DNA of 5,372 bases. It comes from Kordiimonadaceae bacterium (GTDB lineage: Bacteria; Pseudomonadota; Alphaproteobacteria; Sphingomonadales; Kordiimonadaceae). Shown in pieces: positions 1 to 4,723 of this stretch. The position numbers and the translations under genes were made by a program. The DNA is taken from contig JAESTR010000025.1 in assembly GCA_016763495.1 (NCBI GenBank), forward strand, positions 1 through 5,372. Reading direction: 5' to 3'. The number at the start of each line of letters is the position of its first letter. Position 1 is the stretch's first letter. The notes under the pieces are model-generated. The model did no database searches and was not told where the DNA came from. It saw only the letters and a list, made by a program, of their open reading frames with translations.

Positions 1-537
1 AATCATACCAATCATCGCCTGTGACAAGCGCGGGTCTTTGTTCCAGAGAAATCCAATTTCCCACGGGCGCGGCTCATCATTCATTTCCGGCGTGAAACTG
101 TGCAGCCCCACAACCAGCGGCGTAACACCCGCCTCCAGATGCGCTTCAATCAACGTATCACAGGCCTTATGGAACGGGTCATAAAAGGCCTCCTTACGCG
201 CTGCAATAGCCGAGGCTGGCAATTCCTGATTGGCGGGGATGACGATGTTATCGCTTTGACGAGGGACAAGTGTAGGGTGGTCAGGCTCGCGGTTACCGTC
301 GATGACCAATCGCGACACTTTTGAAAGAACCCCAGAAACTTCCATCATCTCGCAAATTTTACGCGTAACTTTCTCTGCCCCAATATCCCACGCAATATGC
401 TTTTCGAGGTCTTCATCACTGAGACCGAGGTTGGCATAGCCTTCAGGCACATGGTTACTGGCATGCTCACACAAAACAATAACGCCTGCGCGCGCTTTTG
501 GGTTCAAGACAATTGGGTCCAAAATAGTATCTTTCAT
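1..537 (-). CDS. N-formylglutamate amidohydrolase-family protein, 3' end cut off by the window
   Basis: Reading the minus strand from ATG at 537 gives 179 open codons that run off the left edge. The protein shows CEHASNHVP (residues 23-31), HIAWDIGA (47-54), SRLVIDGNR (75-83), LHSFTP (145-150) and RPWEIG (157-162). These match the N-formylglutamate amidohydrolase family, in particular the COG3931 branch. Family members are metal-dependent amidases; the type enzyme frees glutamate from N-formylglutamate in histidine breakdown. This branch is often found outside hut operons, and no hut gene is visible here, so the substrate is uncertain. The start is also uncertain. ATG 537 lacks a clear Shine-Dalgarno site but fits the usual distance to CEHASN. 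An in-frame ATG at 573 would add 12 residues (MVAKQKPHYVYA), with its nearest AGGA about 18 nt away. No signal peptide is seen, so it is probably cytoplasmic. It is transcribed divergently from pyk. Confidence 0.85.
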   Translation of the reverse strand, partial: MKDTILDPIVLNPKARAGVIVLCEHASNHVPEGYANLGLSDEDLEKHIAWDIGAEKVTRKICEMMEVSGVLSKVSRLVIDGNREPDHPTLVPRQSDNIVIPANQELPASAIAARKEAFYDPFHKACDTLIEAHLEAGVTPLVVGLHSFTPEMNDEPRPWEIGFLWNKDPRLSQAMIGMI

Positions 538-562
538 TGCATATACATAATGAGGCTTTTGC

Positions 563-607
563 TTAGCCACCATATAGTGCTAAATGTTTGTTCCTGCTTT
601 ATAGCAG
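563..607. repeat. Two small inverted repeats in the amidohydrolase/pyk divergent spacer
   Basis: The first repeat is TTAGC-c-AC (563-570) facing GTGCTAA (577-583), seven pairs with one extra base. The second is CTGCT (594-598) facing AGCAG (603-607) around a TTAT loop, and it overlaps the candidate minus-strand -10. Either could be an operator half-site pair in the region that must drive both genes. Repeats this short are expected by chance, so no function is claimed. Confidence 0.25.
598..606 (-). promoter_or_regulatory. Possible extended -10 promoter for the amidohydrolase gene
   Basis: Read on the minus strand this is TGCTATAAA, an extended -10 form (TGn followed by TATAAA, 5 of 6 to consensus). 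No convincing -35 lies 16-18 nt upstream, which extended -10 promoters can tolerate. Transcription would begin near 591, giving a leader of about 54 nt to the ATG at 537. That would leave the alternative ATG at 573 with only about 18 nt of leader and no ribosome site. This is a motif match only. Confidence 0.3.
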
Positions 608-663
608 CAATAAAGAAAACAAAAGCCCCGAAACAAGACCATAAAAATATAAACGATATATCC

Positions 664-668
664 GGAGG
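664..668 (+). promoter_or_regulatory. Shine-Dalgarno site deciding the GTG start of pyk
   Basis: GGAGG lies 5 nt before GTG 674. The alternative in-frame ATG at 695 has only a weak AGAGAG before it, so the GTG is preferred. The preceding 40 nt (roughly 620-660) are A-rich, as expected for an unstructured leader. Confidence 0.75.
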
Positions 669-673
669 CATAC

Positions 674-2137
674 GTGACTGCACTAAGAGAGACAATGACA
701 CCAAACAAACGCCGAGAGAGAAAAACCCGCATTGTAGCGACCCTCGGCCCTGCTTCCAGCTCACTGGAAGCTATTCGAGAATTATTTGACGCTGGCGTTG
801 ATGTGTTCAGGCTGAACATGAGCCATGGCGATCATAAAGACAAAGAAGCCTTAGTACATATTATCCGTCAAGTGGAACGTGATGTTGGCCGACCAATTGC
901 CATACTCGCCGACCTTCAAGGCCCAAAACTACGCATTAGTACATTCGCTGATGATTCAGTCATGCTGGTTGAAGGCGAAATATTCACACTGGACCTCAAA
1001 GACACACCCGGCACACAAAAACGTGTCGGCATGCCGCATAAAGAAATTTTTGATGCTTTAGAGGTTGGTAGCAATGTGCTGCTTGATGACGGTAAAATCA
1101 GGCTTGAAGTACAAACTGTAACCAAAGAAAAAGCTGACTGCCGCGTGATTGTCGGCGGCAAGCTGTCTAACCGCAAAGGCGTAAATATCCCAAACGTCGT
1201 CTTGCCGCTAGCAGCCCTTACTGAAAAAGACCGGCGTGACCTGACCTTTGCCTTGAAGCACGGTGCTGACTGGATTGCGCTTTCCTTTGTGCAGCGCGCA
1301 GCTGACGTAGCTGAAGCCAAGCGGCTCATAAACGGCAAAGCGGCTATCATGTCAAAAATTGAGAAGCCAGCCGCTGTAGATGCTCTTGATGAAATCATTG
1401 AGCTTTCTGATGGTGTTATGGTGGCGCGGGGTGACTTGGGTGTGGAAGAGGCCGTGGAAAAGGTCCCCGGCATCCAGAAAAAAATCATCCGCAAGGCGCG
1501 TGCCGCTGGCAAGCCAGTTGTCGTTGCCACGCAAATGCTTGAATCTATGATCACATCACCTGTGCCAACGCGCGCTGAAGTTTCTGACGTAGCAACAGCC
1601 GTGTCTGACGGTGCAGACGCCGTGATGTTATCCGCTGAATCCGCTGTCGGAGATTTTCCGTGTGAAGCAGTGGCCGTGATGGACCGGGTGGCAAAGCGCG
1701 TCGAAAGTGAGCCTGACTATTTTAAAACGATCGCCGCTGAGCATATCAACCCGAACGCACGAGCTGAAGATGCAATAACCGCTGCTGCCCGTCATGTTTC
1801 GCAGTCAGTACAAGCCAAAGCGATTGTGACATTCACGACTTCAGGCGCGACTGCTATGCGCGCCGCGCGTGAGCGGCCAGAAGCGCCAATTTTAACATTG
1901 ACGCCCAAGCTTACTATCGCCCGAAGGCTGGCCATAGTTTGGGGCCTACATACAGTTAAAACTAAGGATGTTGACTCGTTTGAGGAAATGATCGGCAAGT
2001 CAAAGCGCATGGCTGTACGCCAAGGACTTGCTGAACCTGGTGACCGCATTGTGATAACCGCAGGCGTACCATTTGGCACGCCTGGGGCCACTAATGTGCT
2101 GCATATCGCATGGGTTAGTAACGACGATAAAAGCTAA
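674..2137 (+). CDS. pyk: Pyruvate kinase, predicted potassium-independent type
   Basis: Pyruvate kinase transfers phosphate from phosphoenolpyruvate to ADP, the last ATP-yielding step of glycolysis, in the cytoplasm. The 487-residue product has the usual length. Seen in order are TRIVATLGPAS (18-28), FRLNMSHG (45-52), ADLQGPK (79-85), the B domain between about 90 and 185, SFVQR (204-208), SKIEKP with K228 and E230 (catalytic lysine and metal ligand by family alignment), ARGDLGVE (251-258, metal ligand D254), VATQMLES (284-291) and the DGADAVMLSAESA stretch (312-324). A C-terminal domain follows from about 360. The DLQGPK segment with Ile88 matches the Leu/Gln/Lys class described as not needing K+. 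The GTG start is chosen because GGAGG sits 5 nt upstream; ATG 695 would remove seven residues. The gene converges on the HAD gene with a 7-bp gap. No frameshift or lost catalytic residue is seen. Confidence 0.97.
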   Translation: MTALRETMTPNKRRERKTRIVATLGPASSSLEAIRELFDAGVDVFRLNMSHGDHKDKEALVHIIRQVERDVGRPIAILADLQGPKLRISTFADDSVMLVEGEIFTLDLKDTPGTQKRVGMPHKEIFDALEVGSNVLLDDGKIRLEVQTVTKEKADCRVIVGGKLSNRKGVNIPNVVLPLAALTEKDRRDLTFALKHGADWIALSFVQRAADVAEAKRLINGKAAIMSKIEKPAAVDALDEIIELSDGVMVARGDLGVEEAVEKVPGIQKKIIRKARAAGKPVVVATQMLESMITSPVPTRAEVSDVATAVSDGADAVMLSAESAVGDFPCEAVAVMDRVAKRVESEPDYFKTIAAEHINPNARAEDAITAAARHVSQSVQAKAIVTFTTSGATAMRAARERPEAPILTLTPKLTIARRLAIVWGLHTVKTKDVDSFEEMIGKSKRMAVRQGLAEPGDRIVITAGVPFGTPGATNVLHIAWVSNDDKS

Positions 2138-2144
2138 AGCCTAG

Positions 2145-2756
2145 CTATACCAGTAAGCCATGCGCTTGCATTTCCGCATATAATGTTGGGGCATCAGTAA
2201 AATGATGCCCTACAAACCCCATAGCCTTTGCAGCATCCACATTTTCAATTTTATCATCAATGAAAATCGTATTTTCAGCCACCAGCCCAAAACGCGAAAG
2301 CGCCAATTGGTAAATAGCAGGATCGGGTTTCACCAGACCTTCTTTCCCTGAAACGAGCACAGCATCAAACTTTTCCGTAAAATCATAGGCCTCACAAAAT
2401 ATGGGCCACTTTTCAGCTGAGAAATTTGTTAAACCAAAGGCAGGCACGCCCGCGGCTACCAACTGGTTCAGTATATCAGCAGACCCTTCTATTGGGCCAC
2501 CAAGCGTTTCTATCCAGCGCTTATCAAACATAGCGATCAGATCAGCATAATCAGGAAACTGCCCGCTCAGCAGCTTCACACCTTCCTCAAATGACCGCCC
2601 TCTATCTTGTTCCAAATTCCATTCAGGCTTAATCACTTCCTTAAGGAAATACACCAGCTCGCTTTCATCTGGAATTTCTGATGCATACAATAAGCGTGGA
2701 TCCCACTTGACCAGCACATTGCCAATATCAAACAGTACAGCAGTTAACTTTGACAC
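2145..2756 (-). CDS. HAD superfamily subfamily IA hydrolase (YihX-like)
   Basis: The 203-residue product has the four HAD motifs: FDIGNV with nucleophile D10 (9-14), the motif II threonine T110 in GLTNFS (108-113), motif III lysine K143 in LVKPDPAIY (141-149), and motif IV FIDD with D167 and D168 (165-168). The cap between about residues 20 and 95 is helical, as in subfamily IA. The family includes small-molecule phosphatases and dehalogenases. The FD-x-GNV form of motif I resembles E. coli YihX, a sugar-phosphate phosphatase, and lacks the tyrosine-containing motif typical of haloacid dehalogenases. A phosphatase is the likelier reading; the substrate is unknown. The start is GTG 2756, with GGAGG (minus strand, 2762-2766) 5 nt upstream. 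It is divergent from mtnA, but nothing in the sequence ties it to methionine salvage. Its 3' end meets pyk. Confidence 0.9.
   Translation of the reverse strand: MSKLTAVLFDIGNVLVKWDPRLLYASEIPDESELVYFLKEVIKPEWNLEQDRGRSFEEGVKLLSGQFPDYADLIAMFDKRWIETLGGPIEGSADILNQLVAAGVPAFGLTNFSAEKWPIFCEAYDFTEKFDAVLVSGKEGLVKPDPAIYQLALSRFGLVAENTIFIDDKIENVDAAKAMGFVGHHFTDAPTLYAEMQAHGLLV
2189..2210. other. 8-bp hairpin just downstream of pyk, inside the HAD coding region
   Basis: GGGCATCA (2189-2196) faces TGATGCCC (2203-2210) across a 6-nt GTAAAA loop, and a flanking G-T pair (2188/2211) could extend it on the plus-strand RNA. It begins 52 nt after the pyk stop codon. Because the convergent genes are only 7 bp apart, any 3'-end signal for pyk must lie inside the opposing gene, and this is the strongest stem there. 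It has no U-tract, so it is not a standard intrinsic terminator. A perfect 8-bp stem is only mildly surprising by chance. Confidence 0.3.
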
Positions 2757-2792
2757 CTAATCCTCCAGAATTTTTTGAAAGCTCCTGAAGGG

Positions 2793-2841
2793 GTAGAGCA
2801 ATCTGCACAATAAAAATCAAGCAATTGTCATTGCACTCTAC
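2793..2841. repeat. Nested inverted repeats in the HAD/mtnA divergent spacer
   Basis: GTAGAGCAAT (2793-2802) is matched by ATTG-CA-CTCTAC (2830-2841), giving ten pairs with a two-base bulge. Inside the right arm a second repeat, GCAAT-tgtc-ATTGC (2821-2834), overlaps the proposed mtnA -35 hexamer. The arrangement could be an operator controlling one or both divergent genes, or a stem in the HAD-gene leader. It shows directly in the sequence; a regulatory role is inferred only from position. Confidence 0.4.
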
Positions 2842-2853
2842 TTTTCCTATGGT
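2825..2853 (+). promoter_or_regulatory. Sigma-70-like promoter of mtnA
   Basis: The -35 TTGTCA (2825-2830, 5 of 6 to consensus) and -10 TATGGT (2848-2853, 4 of 6) are separated by exactly 17 nt. Transcription would start near 2860, giving a leader of about 44 nt that is largely filled by the hairpin at 2869-2891 and the ribosome site. Confidence 0.6.
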
Positions 2854-2868
2854 GATATGAATGTTGAA

Positions 2869-2897
2869 CGGCAGCCTAGAGGGCTCAGCCGAAGGAG
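2869..2897 (+). promoter_or_regulatory. Leader hairpin abutting the mtnA Shine-Dalgarno site
   Basis: CGGCAGCC (2869-2876) pairs with GGCT-ca-GCCG (2882-2891): eight G/C-rich pairs with a CA bulge and a TAGAG loop. The stem ends at the base before AAGGAG (2892-2897), which sits 6 nt from GTG 2904. This position could let the stem modulate ribosome access. I compared it by eye with SAM-II and SAM/SAH riboswitches and did not find their conserved cores, so it is listed only as a structured leader. Confidence 0.4.
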
Positions 2898-2903
2898 AGT
2901 ATA

Positions 2904-4019
2904 GTGAAGATTAAAGGCAAGCATTTTCGCACCATTTGGGTTGCGGAAGACGGACATAGCATCCAAATTATTGACCAAACCAAATTACCACACCATTTTA
3001 AAACTGTTAGCCTCACCAGTACTGATGATGCCGTAAACGCCATCAGTGACATGCTGGTGCGCGGCGCACCCCTTATTGGGGCCACAGCAGCTTATGGCTA
3101 TGCACTTGCCGCTCATGCCAATCCATCTAACAAGAACCTTGAAGCTGCCTATGACAGCTTGCTTGCCTCCCGGCCAACAGCTGTGAACTTACGCTGGGCA
3201 CTAGATAAAGTACGCGCCCATGTGATCGCCCTACCAGAGACTGACCGCGTAGTAGCCGCTTACGCTATCGCAGCGGAAATTTGTGATGAAGATTCCGCCA
3301 TGTGTGAAGCCATGGGAGACCACGCCTTGCCGCTGATTGAAGCTATTGCCAAATCCAAAGCAGATGAAGGCTTGGCTGACACGACTGTTAATATTCTAAC
3401 GCACTGTAACGCTGGCTGGCTGGCGACAGTCGATTGGGGCACTGCCATTGCACCGATTTATAAAGCCCATGAAGCAGGTATTAAGGTGCATGTATGGGTC
3501 GATGAAACCCGTCCTCGTAATCAGGGCGCCAGCTTGACTTCGTGGGAGCTGCTCAATCACGGTGTGCCGCACACCCTTATTGTGGATAATGCAGGGGGGC
3601 ATCTGATGCAGCAAGGTATGGTAGACATTTGTTTTGTGGGCACAGACCGCACCACAGGTTCAGGCGATGTATGCAATAAAATTGGCACCTATTTGAAAGC
3701 ACTGGCCGCCTACGACAATGATGTGCCTTTTTATGTATGCGCACCGTCCCCGTCCATTGATTGGGCGATGGAAGATGGCCTTACACAAATGCCTATTGAG
3801 GAAAGAGACAGCCAAGAAATTACTCAAATCACTGGCATCACAAGTATAGGTACCATTGAAACAGTAACAATTGCACCGGCTGGCACACCAGCTCGCAACG
3901 ATGCCTTTGATGTGACACCACGCGAATATATCACAGGTCTAGTGACCGAGCGCGGGATAGCAGAGGCCAACCGCGATTCTCTTGAAGCATTATTCCCTGA
4001 GCACAAACAACAGGATTAA
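2904..4019 (+). CDS. mtnA: S-methyl-5-thioribose-1-phosphate isomerase
   Basis: MtnA isomerises 5-methylthioribose-1-phosphate to methylthioribulose-1-phosphate, an early step in salvaging methionine from methylthioadenosine. It is a cytoplasmic relative of the eIF2B alpha/beta/delta fold. The 371-residue product has the family length. Visible signatures are RGAPLIG (53-59), RPTAVNL (90-96), THCNAG with catalytic Cys168 (166-171), ETRPRNQG (201-208), GTDR with catalytic Asp248 (246-249) and NKIGT (258-262). The Cys and Asp are 80 residues apart, as in the characterised Bacillus enzyme (Cys160/Asp240 there). The tail FDVTPREYITGLVTERG (335-351) is also typical. The start is GTG 2904, behind AAGGAG. 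No mtnP, mtnB, mtnC or mtnD gene is visible nearby, so the rest of the pathway is elsewhere. No defect is seen. Confidence 0.97.
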   Translation: MKIKGKHFRTIWVAEDGHSIQIIDQTKLPHHFKTVSLTSTDDAVNAISDMLVRGAPLIGATAAYGYALAAHANPSNKNLEAAYDSLLASRPTAVNLRWALDKVRAHVIALPETDRVVAAYAIAAEICDEDSAMCEAMGDHALPLIEAIAKSKADEGLADTTVNILTHCNAGWLATVDWGTAIAPIYKAHEAGIKVHVWVDETRPRNQGASLTSWELLNHGVPHTLIVDNAGGHLMQQGMVDICFVGTDRTTGSGDVCNKIGTYLKALAAYDNDVPFYVCAPSPSIDWAMEDGLTQMPIEERDSQEITQITGITSIGTIETVTIAPAGTPARNDAFDVTPREYITGLVTERGIAEANRDSLEALFPEHKQQD

Positions 4020-4049
4020 CCCTAGCTTACTTGAAAACAGACAAACCTG

Positions 4050-4068
4050 AGCGGCAAATAAGGCCGCT
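4050..4068. terminator. Possible 3' hairpin of mtnA
   Basis: AGCGGC (4050-4055) pairs with GCCGCT (4063-4068) around AAATAAG, beginning 30 nt after the mtnA stop. A competing outer pairing is TACTTG (4028-4033) with CAAGTA (4073-4078). On the plus strand no U-tract follows. On the minus strand the tail is T-rich (CAGGTTTGTCTGTTTT), so it could instead back up the rpmJ terminator. Weak as an intrinsic terminator for mtnA. Confidence 0.35.
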
Positions 4069-4100
4069 TGGGCAAGTAGGTCAGGTACCTCTTCACCACA

Positions 4101-4138
4101 CAAACGAGAAAGCCGCGCATCCTATCGGATGCACGGCT
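4101..4138 (-). terminator. Intrinsic terminator of rpmJ
   Basis: On the minus strand AGCCGTGCATCC (4138-4127) pairs with GGATGCGCGGCT (4122-4111) around a GATA loop. This gives twelve consecutive pairs counting one U-G wobble, followed by the T-rich tail TTCTCGTTTG. On the plus strand the same wobble position becomes a C-A mismatch, so the element is built for minus-strand transcripts, that is rpmJ, whose stop lies about 40 nt upstream. It may also stop mtnA read-through, since AAATCTTT follows it on the plus strand. Confidence 0.8.
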
Positions 4139-4153
4139 AAATCTTTACCACAA

Positions 4154-4181
4154 GCTAAGAGGCTGAAAGCCTGCTGTTAGC
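4154..4181 (-). other. Hairpin overlapping the rpmJ stop codon
   Basis: AGGCT (4160-4164) pairs with AGCCT (4168-4172) around GAA, and GCTAA (4154-4158) pairs with TTAGC (4177-4181), forming an interrupted ten-pair stem. The outer arm contains the rpmJ stop codon. Together with the terminator 16 bp further along it makes tandem stems at the 3' end of this short message, perhaps protecting it from exonucleases. The structure is visible; the role is inferred. Confidence 0.4.
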
Positions 4182-4302
4182 CTTGACGCGCTTTAAAGCG
4201 ACGCTGTGTTTTATTAATTACGTATGTACGGCCCTTACGACGAATCACGCGACAATCGCGATGACGGTTCTTTAGGGACTTCAGGCTATTGCGAACTTTC
4301 AT
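4177..4302 (-). CDS. rpmJ: Large-subunit ribosomal protein L36 (bL36), zinc-ligand-poor form
   Basis: This 41-residue gene begins [17 protein letters not shown] and ends RRFKARQG; it is very basic, as expected for L36, the small protein bound to 23S rRNA in the large subunit. Zinc-binding L36 is about 37-38 residues with three cysteines and one histidine. Here only C17 remains at a ligand position, the third cysteine position is N30 and the histidine position is F36. A four-residue insertion lies after residue 10. This is the C-minus (YkgO-like) form. ATG 4302 is preceded by AGGA (minus strand, 4312-4315) at 9 nt. The gene stands alone, with its own promoter at 4412-4440 and terminator at 4101-4138. 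In many alphaproteobacteria this form is the only L36 (recalled background), so it need not be a zinc-stress paralogue. Confidence 0.95.
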   Translation of the reverse strand: MKVRNSLKSLKNRHRDCRVIRRKGRTYVINKTQRRFKARQG

Positions 4303-4341
4303 GGCTCGTCTTCCTAAAACTAGTTAACACACACCCAGCTT

Positions 4342-4361
4342 CCAACCTGCGAAGGTTTTGG
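4342..4361 (-). other. Small hairpin in the rpmJ leader
   Basis: AACCT (4344-4348) and AGGTT (4353-4357) form a five-pair stem with a 4-nt loop. Flanking CC/GG could add two pairs past an AA bulge on the minus-strand transcript. It lies inside the roughly 100-nt rpmJ leader. A ribosomal-protein or attenuation role is conceivable, but the stem is too small to claim one. Confidence 0.25.
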
Positions 4362-4411
4362 AAAAGGGCGGGAACAACGAATCTGTTATTCCTAGAATCT
4401 ATTCGGCGCGG

Positions 4412-4440
4412 AACATAGGACTGGGAGAGCAATCTGTCAA
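4412..4440 (-). promoter_or_regulatory. Sigma-70-like promoter of rpmJ
   Basis: On the minus strand a perfect -35 TTGACA (4440-4435) is followed 17 nt later by -10 TATGTT (4417-4412, 4 of 6). The discriminator before the expected start (near 4404-4403) is CCGCGCC, all G and C. G/C-rich discriminators are known to make ribosomal promoters sensitive to ppGpp/DksA, which would suit an L36 gene. The leader would be about 100 nt. Confidence 0.7.
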
Positions 4441-4523
4441 TAGGTACAAAAGCTTTTTAGGCAGCATATTCCCAAGCAGCCATAATGGCGTATCTGACAT
4501 CAGCTTTATTGGCGCAAAAGCCC

Positions 4524-4565
4524 AAAAAAATCGGAGACGTTCCCCATGCCCTGCGAAACGTCTCC
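4524..4565 (-). terminator. Strong intrinsic terminator with a T7 tract, minus strand
   Basis: GGAGACGTT and AACGTCTCC form a perfect nine-pair stem (4533-4541 with 4557-4565) around a 15-nt loop. On the minus strand the stem is followed by GA and seven Ts (4530-4524), a textbook Rho-independent signal. On the plus strand the tail ATTTTCCC is weaker, so the element may act both ways. No protein gene lies upstream of it on the minus strand within this spacer, which is why an RNA gene is proposed. Confidence 0.8.
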
Positions 4566-4570
4566 ATTTT

Positions 4571-4597
4571 CCCTGTTAGATAGCAGGGATATTTTCT
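4571..4597 (+). terminator. Possible plus-strand hairpin terminator next to the T7 terminator
   Basis: CCCTGTT (4571-4577) pairs with AGCAGGG (4582-4588) around AGAT, with one U-G pair on the plus-strand RNA, followed by ATATTTTCT. On the minus strand that position is a C-A mismatch, leaving five good pairs. It sits directly after the 4533-4565 stem, so the two could act as tandem stops for plus-strand transcription entering from the rpmJ side. No plus-strand promoter good enough to feed it was found. Confidence 0.35.
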
Positions 4598-4620
4598 CAC
4601 GCTTTCACGTCAGTGGTGCA

Positions 4621-4649
4621 ATCTTACCAAAAAAAACGCCGATTGTCAT
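4621..4649 (-). promoter_or_regulatory. Sigma-70-like promoter of the candidate small RNA
   Basis: On the minus strand the -35 is ATGACA (4649-4644, 5 of 6) and the -10 is TAAGAT (4626-4621, 4 of 6), 17 nt apart. TGG directly before the -10 adds an extended -10 element. The spacer contains a run of eight Ts. The expected start is the A at 4614. Confidence 0.5.
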
Positions 4650-4682
4650 GGCTTTTTACCGTGTTTTCCCTGAATTCCGTCG

Positions 4683-4700
4683 TTATAAGCGAACTTATAA
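4683..4700. repeat. 18-bp palindrome upstream of the M14 peptidase gene
   Basis: TTATAAG (4683-4689) and CTTATAA (4694-4700) are perfect seven-base arms around CGAA, 91 bp before ATG 4792. The symmetric, A/T-rich form resembles a dimeric regulator site. As RNA it would be a modest stem with a four-base loop. Chance occurrence at this length is not negligible. Confidence 0.35.
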
Positions 4701-4723
4701 ATCTAACTATTGTACTAGGCTGG

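Larger units (their letters stand above)
4524..4614 (-). ncRNA. Candidate small RNA, about 91 nt
   Basis: A promoter (4621-4649) and a strong terminator (4524-4565) on the same strand bracket about 91 nt with no plausible open reading frame, inside a 489-bp spacer between divergent genes. The predicted RNA has three stems: ACGU-GAAA-GCGU near the 5' end (4610-4599), CCCUG...CAGGG (4588-4571) and the nine-pair terminator stem. The terminator loop carries GCAGGG and a GGGG run. GCAGGG is complementary to CCCUGC in the second stem, so an alternative fold or loop pairing is possible. I do not recognise it as 6S, SRP, tmRNA or RNase P RNA, nor as a named alphaproteobacterial small RNA. An unannotated trans-acting RNA is the leading reading. 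Alternatives are an rpmJ-distal leader that terminates early, or a chance promoter match. Confidence 0.5.

Noticed and set aside
588..616. Plus-strand promoter for pyk: TTGTTC, 17 nt, TAAAGA
   Set aside because: Spacing is right, but the -10 matches only 3 of 6 positions and the -35 is poor, so it is not called.
100..819. Several open frames of 74-130 codons across the left end and the pyk leader, on both strands
   Set aside because: They overlap the amidohydrolase-family gene or pyk in other frames, have odd composition and show no recognisable motif or good ribosome site.
916..1554. Long open frame (212 codons) on the minus strand inside pyk
   Set aside because: It lies wholly within a clearly recognised pyruvate kinase, has low-complexity serine/alanine-rich composition typical of an antisense shadow, and shows no domain.
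2851..2903. SAM-II or SAM/SAH riboswitch upstream of mtnA, prompted by GGTGATATGA
   Set aside because: The downstream conserved segment expected for SAM-II (a GCUAAA-type element with matching pseudoknot arms) and the SAM/SAH core were not found. Only a simple hairpin is supported.
2795..4436. AGAGCAATCTG occurs at both 2795-2805 and 4426-4436, each time in a promoter region
   Set aside because: By rough estimate several matching 11-mers are expected by chance in a window this size, and the surrounding promoter elements do not align.
4224..4579. Open frames of 64 and 73 codons on the plus strand across rpmJ and the spacer
   Set aside because: The first overlaps rpmJ antisense. The second runs through the rpmJ promoter and the T7 terminator. 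Neither has a ribosome site or family features.
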